From Candidatus Poribacteria bacterium (lineage in GTDB: Bacteria > Poribacteria > WGA-4E > WGA-3G), in the NCBI GenBank assembly GCA_009842375.1, contig VYFM01000647.1, forward strand, positions 1 to 6,672: a DNA stretch of 6,672 nucleotides. Direction: 5' to 3'. Shown here piece after piece: positions 1 to 5,821 of the stretch. Under the pieces are notes generated by a model, which saw only the letters and a program-made list of their open reading frames with translations, had not been told where the DNA came from and did no database searches. The position numbers and the translations under genes were made by a program. How positions within the stretch are numbered: the stretch's first letter is position 1; each line of letters opens with the position of its first letter.

Positions 1-51
1 GTGCAGCGTGTCCGCAACCTAACAGGTTACGCTACAATTGTGTGCAAGTAA

Positions 52-69
52 TTATAGTTTCCACTATAA
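52..69. repeat. Perfect 7-bp inverted repeat, loop TTCC
   Basis: TTATAGT (52-58) and ACTATAA (63-69) pair perfectly around TTCC. The right arm (ACTATA, 63-68) can also pair with TATAGT at 77-82, giving two mutually exclusive hairpins just before the terminator-like stem. The arms are AT-rich and there is no T-run behind them, so this is not itself a terminator. Its role is unknown. Confidence 0.4.
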
Positions 70-80
70 GGTGAAGTATA

Positions 81-118
81 GTAGATATAGCGTGACAAAT
101 CACACCATATCTGCTTTT
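81..118 (+). terminator. Terminator-like hairpin followed by TTTT
   Basis: Bases 81-95 pair with 100-114 around the four-base loop CAAA (96-99). I count 12 Watson-Crick pairs, one G-T wobble and two mismatches (89/106 and 91/104). A further A-T pair at 80/115 is possible. TTTT at 115-118 follows directly, so the orientation fits termination of a + strand transcript entering from the left, and the reverse orientation has no T-run. The T-run is short and the stem is AT-rich, so termination would be moderate at best. A DNA-level dyad bound by a regulator is the alternative. Confidence 0.45.
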
Positions 119-200
119 CATAAAAAATATTGAAAACTAAATAACCCTGTATAAAAGGTGTTTTCCTTGACTTAAAGCACATTCTTACATTCATACACAC

Positions 201-287
201 ATGAGTTTTCTATTGTGGCAAATGCCTTTTACACTTTTTGGATTTGCTATTATCGCAGCTGCAGTTTTTCCTCAAAGAATAGAATAA
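201..287 (+). CDS. Doubtful 28-residue hydrophobic small ORF
   Basis: An ATG at 201 opens 28 codons ending in TAA at 285-287. The peptide begins MSFLLWQMPF and continues through a hydrophobic run (about residues 9-24, including FAIIAAAVF) to a short polar end, PQRIE. This looks like a single membrane-spanning micropeptide. Against it, there is no Shine-Dalgarno sequence before the ATG (the preceding bases are CATTCATACACAC), the region is AT-rich enough to yield hydrophobic codons by chance, and I recognise no family. An in-frame TGA at 168-170 shows it is not the tail of a longer gene. It is listed because it is the only ORF in the 378-base gap with protein-like character. Confidence 0.18.
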   Translation: MSFLLWQMPFTLFGFAIIAAAVFPQRIE

Positions 288-288
288 A

Positions 289-307
289 AACGAGAATGTA
301 TTTCGTT
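289..307 (+). repeat. Leader hairpin upstream of the oxygenase gene
   Basis: Bases 289-295 pair with 301-307 around a five-base loop (296-300), with one G-T wobble. A second pair of arms encloses it: CCTCAA at 270-275 and TTGAGG at 309-314. The result is a nested stem ending 65 bases before the oxygenase start. No T-run follows, so a terminator is unlikely. It could be a structured leader or operator, or chance in AT-rich DNA. Confidence 0.3.
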
Positions 308-308
308 A

Positions 309-337
309 TTGAGGAAATCGCATAATCAACTTAAGAT
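309..337 (+). promoter_or_regulatory. Weak sigma70-like promoter candidate for the oxygenase gene
   Basis: TTGAGG (309-314) and TAAGAT (332-337) are separated by 17 bases. Each matches four of six consensus positions. Initiation would fall near 344, giving a leader of about 35 bases before the ATG at 379. The -35 box coincides with the outer arm of the nested inverted repeat at 270-314. Consensus rules may not hold in this phylum, and AT-rich DNA gives such matches by chance. Confidence 0.25.
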
Positions 338-378
338 TGGGTTATTTTAACTCTACAGTCAGTCAATAGGAGAAATGT

Positions 379-2115
379 ATGGACAAACAAGTTATGACAA
401 ACGAAGAAAATTATGCTTTTGATGTGGCAGGATACCTGCACATTCCAAGCGTACTCAATCAAGAGGAAGTATCCTTATTGAATGAAGGTTTGGATGTAAT
501 CGGAGATAATGAGAATCTATTAGGAGGAACGAGTTCTCACCGCGAATTGTTCAGAGATTTACTCATCCACCCAACATTAGTCTGGTATTTAAACCAGATC
601 ATAGGACACGGTTTCCGTCTTGATCAAGCTCCGCGATTGTTGGGACAGCGAAAGCAAGAAATTAGCACAAAACTACTCGGTGGTGATGAACCGAGAAATC
701 CTTCCTTGGCATATCGGCAACAAAACGGACGAAGGAGTTGTCAGGGAGTGAAAGCAATCTGGGTATTAGATGATGTCGCAGAAGGAGACGGTGGATTGGT
801 TGTTGTTCAGGCAAGCCACAAAAGCAACGTCGAAACTCCAACCGATTTAGCAACAGGGGTTGACGATATGGGGTTAGTGAAACAGCCAGAACTAAAGGCA
901 GGAGATCTGTTTTTAGTCGCCGAACCCACACTTCAAGGAATTCGTCCCTGGACGAGTCAGCCAAAAAGGTTATTAACCTATTGGTATGCAGCACGTGCAG
1001 CAATACAATCCAATCCTCCAGGACCTTTCTCAGAAACCGAAGATTTACCCGGTTGGAAAGACGTGGCAACACCTGCACAAAATGCTGTAATGTATAGACC
1101 TGGATATAAGGGTTCAACTCCTCCACCTGTTTTGAATACAGACGGTGAACAGACTTGGGTTGAGGAAGACTCAGCCGTCATTCATCCTTCAATTTATATT
1201 CGAGATCCAAACTCAGGTATTGATGAGAAAGAATTTTACTTCTGGGATCTAAATGGATACCTTGTGGTGCGTGGTGTGATGGATGAACAGTGGTTGGCAG
1301 AGGCAAATGAAGCGGTGGATAAATTCCAAGATCGTATCGTCGTTGGTAGTGAGCTTGCGGGAGGATCTGTAAGTCAAGCAGGCACGGGACGACCACTGCT
1401 GTCAGGATTGTTAGATCTACCTGATCCCTATAATGCTCCATTTAGACGTATGATCGCACATCCCGTTGTCGTGCAAAGACTCAATTGGATGGGTAGTAGC
1501 GGATATCGCACGGGTGGTGCGACCGTATTCTGTGCAGTAAATGGTACATCAGGACACGCGTTACACGATGGGAATGAACCGATGAGTCCATCACGTGGTT
1601 ATTTCTTTAAGAACGGACGCAGTTATGCAGAGACCGTCACCATTACTTGGCAATTACGCGATGTCGAACCAGGACTGGGTGGGTTTGCATGTGTCCCTGG
1701 TTCTCACAAGACACAGTATTCTATGCCACGTGGTATACGAACCTGTGATGACACAATGGGTTTGGTTGTGCAACCCGTTATGAAAGCTGGAGATGTGCTC
1801 TTCTTTATGGATGGGGGTTGCACACACGGTGCCTTAGCATGGAAGAATCCAATTCCCCGACGTGGTGTCCTGATAAAGTATCAGTCAAAAAACACAAACT
1901 GGGGTGGTGGTGTTGTCGACCCACAAGACAGGTGGGGTGAAATGGTTGAAGATATGACTGAAGAACAATTCGCTGTTATGCGAGGTCCAGAACGCGATGG
2001 AGGTAGACGAACCATACCTCGACTTGTCGTTGAGGATGGACAGGTGTTTGTTTCATACGATCCAGAAGGTGATAGCTATTCCTCTAAGTATCGAAAGCCT
2101 GGTGAAAAAAGATAG
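379..2115 (+). CDS. Tandem phytanoyl-CoA dioxygenase (PhyH)-like oxygenase, N-terminal domain degenerate
   Basis: This 578-residue protein holds two PhyH-like double-stranded beta-helix domains, about residues 12-205 and 284-505, joined by a Pro-rich linker. Family members use non-heme Fe(II) and 2-oxoglutarate to hydroxylate small molecules. Paired motifs show the duplication: GDGGLVVVQASHKSN (136-150) with GLGGFACVPGSHKTQ (432-446), and MGLVKQP..KAGD (164-176) with MGLVVQP..KAGD (460-472). The C-terminal domain keeps H396, H483 and R494, with H-to-R spacing of 11 as in human PhyH (H264, R275), but has H-D-G (396-398) in place of H-x-D. The N-terminal domain has L100 and Q186 at the two histidine positions, so it probably does not bind iron. 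The start is supported by AGGAGA (368-373) five bases upstream. No signal peptide is seen, so a cytosolic location is likely. It is the first gene of a probable operon. The substrate is unknown. Confidence 0.9.
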   Translation: MDKQVMTNEENYAFDVAGYLHIPSVLNQEEVSLLNEGLDVIGDNENLLGGTSSHRELFRDLLIHPTLVWYLNQIIGHGFRLDQAPRLLGQRKQEISTKLLGGDEPRNPSLAYRQQNGRRSCQGVKAIWVLDDVAEGDGGLVVVQASHKSNVETPTDLATGVDDMGLVKQPELKAGDLFLVAEPTLQGIRPWTSQPKRLLTYWYAARAAIQSNPPGPFSETEDLPGWKDVATPAQNAVMYRPGYKGSTPPPVLNTDGEQTWVEEDSAVIHPSIYIRDPNSGIDEKEFYFWDLNGYLVVRGVMDEQWLAEANEAVDKFQDRIVVGSELAGGSVSQAGTGRPLLSGLLDLPDPYNAPFRRMIAHPVVVQRLNWMGSSGYRTGGATVFCAVNGTSGHALHDGNEPMSPSRGYFFKNGRSYAETVTITWQLRDVEPGLGGFACVPGSHKTQYSMPRGIRTCDDTMGLVVQPVMKAGDVLFFMDGGCTHGALAWKNPIPRRGVLIKYQSKNTNWGGGVVDPQDRWGEMVEDMTEEQFAVMRGPERDGGRRTIPRLVVEDGQVFVSYDPEGDSYSSKYRKPGEKR

Positions 2116-2141
2116 TAGCAGTCATCATCTCAACCCCGGTC

Positions 2142-2151
2142 AGCGATCGCT
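2142..2151. repeat. AGCGATCGCT palindrome between genes
   Basis: This is a perfect 10-base palindrome in the 84-base gap between the oxygenase and glycosidase genes. It contains GCGATCGC, the octamer known as HIP1 when repeated across cyanobacterial genomes. Only one copy is visible in this window. TATAAT at 2151-2156 overlaps its end, but no good -35 box lies 16-18 bases before it. It may be a methylation or protein-binding site, or chance. Confidence 0.3.
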
Positions 2152-2199
2152 ATAATTGCATAATCCGTATCTTAATATAATACTAAAGGTAGGTATCTA

Positions 2200-4272
2200 A
2201 TGTCCCTTATGACGGATAAGACTCTCGTTAGTTGGTTCTGCTTTGATGAAGAAACCCCAAAACACTGCAGTGTGATTACCGTACAGTCAGCCGATAAGTA
2301 TGATGCACTTGCTTTTGGCCAGGATGTTCCTGGAAAATGGTCTATTGCAAGCGAGGATAACGGACGAACACAAACTACAGAACAACTTGAGCAAAATCCA
2401 GAACAGAAAATAGTACTCGGACAGTTCATGATGATGGCAGCCGTTTTCAAGGATAATTCCGTTACTATTTATCGGGATGGAGAAGTTTATACTAACTACA
2501 AGATAGATGAACCGATTGATTTTCTTCATAGTCCATATCTACAACTTGTCATTGGAACAGTCAATCTGAATGTTAACTATGCAACATCATTTAAGGGAAA
2601 AGTTAAGGATGTTAGGATATATTCACAGGCATTGACACAAGAGCAGCTTAGAGACTTGAGACCGAATGAACCATCTGAAATTCAACCGTTCAGTTGGTAT
2701 GATTTCTCTATAGATGGTTGGTGGGATGATCGTGCTGGAAAATTTCCAGAGTTTAAGAATATTGCAGCGATAAAAGAAAATGAAGATGACCCATATATAG
2801 TATTCGACCATGACAATAGACACATGTTTACCATGGACAACGAAGCTGTCCGGATCGTTCGTGATTTTCGTCAACAACTGATGCACGACCAAGGACGACC
2901 AACATACCATCTGGTGAATTCGGATGGTGATAACGAAAGAAACTATTCCACTGATCCCAATTTCATGATTCATTGGAAAGGTCAGTATCATTTCGGTTAT
3001 ATGTATAAAGGGGATGAGCACGCTTTTGGTCATTTTACAAGTATTGATCTTGTCCACTGGAGGAGACGCGGAGACTGTGCATTGGGTAGTGGTGGCTGTG
3101 GAACAGGTGGTACGATTATAACTAAAAATGGTAAAAAGGTCATATTTGTCGGAATATTTGGAGGACGTGCGACCTATGTTGAGGCTTCGGATGAGCATCT
3201 TGAAGACTGGTCTAAACCTATTGAGATTGATGTTCCACAAGATGCGCGTGAAGCAGATTATTGGGTTTTCTGGGATCCAACAGCATGGGTGGAAGGAGAT
3301 TATTACTATATTTTTACTGGTGATCACGCTATGAAGGATACACGTCCAGAATTGGGTAACTGGTATAAAAGAACGACTCTTATGCGTTCGAAAGACTTTA
3401 AAAAGTGGGAATTTCTCGGTGAATTTATGACAAAAGAGTTACCGGGACTTGAACATCACGATCATTCTTGCACTGATTTCTTCAAACTGGGTAACAAGCA
3501 CATGATGCTGCTTATAAGTCATAGTTGGGGTGCACGCTATTATCTGGGTGAATGGAAAGACAACAAGTTCACACCAGAGTTTCATACCAAAATGAGTTGG
3601 ACATACAATTATCGCGGAATACCTATCTATTGGGCACCCAAAACTTTTCTCACTCCAGACGGAAGGAGAGTTGTCATAACCAATATACAGGTTAACCTTG
3701 GCAACACTTTATGGAGCTGCGTATTCTCATTGCCGTGGGAGTTGAGTCTACCTGATGATGGAGTTGTCAGAATAAAACCCGTTCGAGAACTTGAAATTCT
3801 ACGTTACAACGAAATGAATGAGAAAAATATCGTAGTCAGAGATGGGCAAGACTACAGATTGAAGGAAATCTCAGGTGATACGCTTGAACTGAATGTAATA
3901 ATCAAGCCAACCGATGCGAAAGACTATGGTGTAAAAGTATTCTGTGATATAAACAACCAGAATGGGATGGAGATCTTTTATTCAGCTGAGGAGAAGACGA
4001 TTTCGATAGGTGATGGCAATGATGAGCAAAAACTGTATGGTAGTTCCCATGCTTATGGTATTGCACCTTTTGAGTTGAATGCAGGTGAAGATTTGAATTT
4101 ACGGATATTCATTGACAGAGCACTTATAGAAGTTTTTATCAATGAACGACAGGCAGTCGTCCAAAGTCAGATGCATAATCCTGAAGATGTTGGTATATGC
4201 CTTTACACTTTCGGTGGAGATATTATGGCAGATGTAACTGGTTGGAAGATGGCACCTTCAAACCAATGGTAA
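2200..4272 (+). CDS. LamG + GH32-like glycoside hydrolase with altered acid/base site
   Basis: This 690-residue protein has an N-terminal LamG-like sandwich (about 8-152, ending GKVKDVRIYSQALTQEQLRDL), a five-bladed GH32-type propeller (about 233-535) and a C-terminal GH32 beta-sandwich (about 555-685, with LRIFIDRALIEVFINER at 634-650). Family GH32 hydrolyses beta-fructosides. The nucleophile motif NDPNG appears as TDPN with D252. The RDP motif appears as WDP with D359. The acid/base motif ECPDFF appears as SCTDFF (423-428), so Glu is replaced by S423. D421 and E418 are possible stand-ins. SLPWELSLPDDG (510-521) and KPVREL (526-531) follow the GH32 pattern. From memory, planctomycete-type relatives share S-C-x-D-F-F-K-L, so this is probably a subfamily trait. 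Substrate and activity are uncertain. No signal peptide is seen. The ATG at 2200 follows AGGT (2191-2194) at good spacing; ATG at 2209 is an alternative. Confidence 0.85.
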   Translation: MSLMTDKTLVSWFCFDEETPKHCSVITVQSADKYDALAFGQDVPGKWSIASEDNGRTQTTEQLEQNPEQKIVLGQFMMMAAVFKDNSVTIYRDGEVYTNYKIDEPIDFLHSPYLQLVIGTVNLNVNYATSFKGKVKDVRIYSQALTQEQLRDLRPNEPSEIQPFSWYDFSIDGWWDDRAGKFPEFKNIAAIKENEDDPYIVFDHDNRHMFTMDNEAVRIVRDFRQQLMHDQGRPTYHLVNSDGDNERNYSTDPNFMIHWKGQYHFGYMYKGDEHAFGHFTSIDLVHWRRRGDCALGSGGCGTGGTIITKNGKKVIFVGIFGGRATYVEASDEHLEDWSKPIEIDVPQDAREADYWVFWDPTAWVEGDYYYIFTGDHAMKDTRPELGNWYKRTTLMRSKDFKKWEFLGEFMTKELPGLEHHDHSCTDFFKLGNKHMMLLISHSWGARYYLGEWKDNKFTPEFHTKMSWTYNYRGIPIYWAPKTFLTPDGRRVVITNIQVNLGNTLWSCVFSLPWELSLPDDGVVRIKPVRELEILRYNEMNEKNIVVRDGQDYRLKEISGDTLELNVIIKPTDAKDYGVKVFCDINNQNGMEIFYSAEEKTISIGDGNDEQKLYGSSHAYGIAPFELNAGEDLNLRIFIDRALIEVFINERQAVVQSQMHNPEDVGICLYTFGGDIMADVTGWKMAPSNQW

Positions 4273-4317
4273 AAGTGATACTGAAAATGCAGCCATAGAT
4301 ATCATTCTAAATACTTT

Positions 4318-4331
4318 ATCAACTTGTTGAT
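4318..4331. promoter_or_regulatory. Operator-like dyad ATCAAC-TT-GTTGAT
   Basis: Two perfect six-base arms flank a two-base centre in the 86-base gap before the sulfatase gene, ending eight bases before AAAGGGA. A two-base loop is too tight for an RNA hairpin, so a dimeric DNA-binding protein is the more natural reading. It could allow separate control of the sulfatase within the operon. No regulator gene is present in the window, and chance is possible in AT-rich DNA. Confidence 0.3.
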
Positions 4332-4338
4332 TATTCAG

Positions 4339-4366
4339 AAAGGGATATAAAGTGTCAGATGGATAA
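4339..4366 (+). promoter_or_regulatory. Sulfatase ribosome-binding site with competing GTG start
   Basis: AAAGGGA (4339-4345) is the only Shine-Dalgarno-like sequence before the sulfatase. It lies 13 bases from the ATG at 4359, which is long, but only 6 bases from a GTG at 4352. That GTG opens a different frame and reads V-S-D-G-stop (4352-4366), overlapping the sulfatase ATG. No ATG, GTG or TTG start lies upstream in the sulfatase frame between 4320 and 4359, so ATG 4359 remains the best call. Confidence 0.4.
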
Positions 4367-5789
4367 TACTTTAACATCTCCTCCTAACATCGTACTGATT
4401 ATGTGTGATCAGATGCGACATGATGCGGCTGGATTCGCTGGAAGTCATATAGTTAAAACACCAAATCTCGATCTCCTGGCTGCGAGCGGTGTTTGTTTTG
4501 AAAACGCATACTGTGCATCACCTGTCTGCTCACCGGCACGTGCAAGTTGGCTAACTGGACTCTACCCACACGCTCATCTACAACTAAAGAATTACGGACC
4601 AAAAAAAGCAGGTAAATTCGGTTGCTATCTTCCTCACGATAGGATAACTATAGCGGACATACTCAAACGTGCAGGATATAGATGCGGTATAGTTGGACCT
4701 TGGCATTTAGGGGACGATCACCGTCCACAACACGGATTTACTGATTTTTGGTGTACCTATCGCTATCAAGGAGATTATCCTGACAAATTGTTTGACTATT
4801 TTGATACGGAAGGAGTTGATAACTTATATCTCTCAAATGCCGCGGGAATGACAAAATACGGCAATACACTGGAATTTGGCTCAATCACAGACCCCCGACA
4901 ACAACGCACCACTTGGACAATGGATCGATCAATTGAATTTGTAGAACAACAAGATGATGATACACCATTCTTCCTATTTGCCAGCATCAAAGATCCACAC
5001 CCTCGTATCTTAGTGCCTCCACAACTTTTGTCTCATTATCAAGAAGATGACATGCTGATATCTCCTTCGTTTCGTGACCCGCTTGATGGGAAACCAAAAT
5101 TTCAACTGCGAGGAAAATTCCGTATACCTTCATCTGTTACGGAAAGTGAATTCCAGAGAATGATGACATATTATTACGCATTAATCACGCATATTGACAA
5201 CCAAGTTGGACGACTGTTGAATACGCTTGAGGGGACGAATACGATTGTCGCATTTATTAGTGATCATGGAGAATTACTCGGTGATCATGGTTTCACTGAG
5301 AAATGTCTGATGTATGAGGGTTCAGTTCGGGTTCCATGTTTACTCTCATGGAAAAACCATCTACCATCTGATTTTCGTGTGACAACCCCTTTAGCGGGAG
5401 TTGACCTAATGCCAACTTTGTTAAGTTTCGCGGGTCTGCAACCCGACACTCCAATTGATGGACGTTCAGTTGCAGAGGATATCATGAACGGACAACAACC
5501 TGTAGATCAACCAATCTTTGCAGAAATTGCCAGTCTTGATGCGATATATTTCAATGCCGATGAACCAGAACAACTTGCTGCACATATCATGATTGTTGAT
5601 GGACAATGGAAATACATAAGTAACCGCTTCAATATTGATGAGTTATACGACCTTAAGTCAGACCCAGATGAAATGCACAATGTTGTTGATCAGTCGGAAC
5701 ACCAGGAACGCATTGATCAGATGCGTAAACAGATCGCTACGATGGTAGGTCGGACAGGTCCCGGTCCTTATGAATGGGTGTTGAAGTAG
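4359..5789 (+). CDS. Cys-type formylglycine sulfatase with GPWHLG variant motif
   Basis: This 476-residue protein of the alkaline phosphatase/sulfatase fold hydrolyses sulfate esters once its active-site Cys is converted to formylglycine. The signature C57-S-P-A-R61 followed by A-S-W-L-T-G (62-67) is canonical. Metal or active-site candidates are D17 near the N-terminus (in MCDQ, where two Asp are more usual), D302 and H303 (in SDHGELLGDHG), H214 (in DPHP) and K315. H116 is kept, but the usual GKWHLG motif reads GPWHLG (113-118), so the sulfate-contacting Lys is replaced by P114. No signal peptide is visible; translation starts about eight residues before the PNIVLIMCDQ strand. This suggests a cytoplasmic enzyme, whereas many polysaccharide sulfatases are exported. 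No formylglycine-generating enzyme is in the window. It is the last gene of the + strand cluster. The substrate is unknown; a phosphonate or phosphate ester hydrolase relative is less likely. Confidence 0.9.
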   Translation: MDNTLTSPPNIVLIMCDQMRHDAAGFAGSHIVKTPNLDLLAASGVCFENAYCASPVCSPARASWLTGLYPHAHLQLKNYGPKKAGKFGCYLPHDRITIADILKRAGYRCGIVGPWHLGDDHRPQHGFTDFWCTYRYQGDYPDKLFDYFDTEGVDNLYLSNAAGMTKYGNTLEFGSITDPRQQRTTWTMDRSIEFVEQQDDDTPFFLFASIKDPHPRILVPPQLLSHYQEDDMLISPSFRDPLDGKPKFQLRGKFRIPSSVTESEFQRMMTYYYALITHIDNQVGRLLNTLEGTNTIVAFISDHGELLGDHGFTEKCLMYEGSVRVPCLLSWKNHLPSDFRVTTPLAGVDLMPTLLSFAGLQPDTPIDGRSVAEDIMNGQQPVDQPIFAEIASLDAIYFNADEPEQLAAHIMIVDGQWKYISNRFNIDELYDLKSDPDEMHNVVDQSEHQERIDQMRKQIATMVGRTGPGPYEWVLK

Positions 5790-5821
5790 ACAGAAGAAGG
5801 AAACACAATATTATACATACA
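5790..5821. other. 32-base convergent intergenic gap without a visible terminator
   Basis: The sulfatase stop (5787-5789) and the LamG stop (5822-5824) face each other here. The gap is A-rich and I find no stem followed by a T-run on either strand, so transcripts from both sides may overlap or rely on Rho. Confidence 0.5.

Larger units (their letters stand above)
1..378. other. Upstream non-coding region rich in inverted repeats
   Basis: No confident gene is visible here. In frame 1 the sequence is open from the window edge to a TAA at 49-51, which could be the last 16 codons of an upstream + strand gene, but the tail (ending ATIVCK) matches nothing I recognise and the other frames are not excluded. 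The stretch holds a bulged stem (5-9 with 29-33, and 16-20 with 24-28), a perfect 7-bp hairpin at 52-69, a terminator-like hairpin at 81-118, a small hydrophobic ORF at 201-287, a hairpin at 289-307 and a weak promoter candidate at 309-337. Composition is strongly AT-rich, as expected of intergenic DNA. Confidence 0.6.

Noticed and set aside
92..103. GTGA-CAAA-TCAC as a CRP-type operator
   Set aside because: CRP and FNR sites have six bases between GA and TC. Here there are four, and the arms are better explained as the top of the 81-118 hairpin.
167..195. TTGACT as a -35 box for the small ORF
   Set aside because: The best hexamer at 17-base spacing (TTCATA, 190-195) matches the -10 consensus at only two positions.
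662..1126. 154-codon ORF on the - strand inside the oxygenase gene
   Set aside because: It is antisense to the N-terminal PhyH domain, has no family resemblance, and its sequence follows from the codons of the real gene.
2623..3327. 234-codon ORF on the - strand inside the glycosidase gene
   Set aside because: It lies antisense to well-conserved GH32 propeller motifs, and its translation is low-complexity and rich in Ile, Thr and Ser with no recognisable domain.
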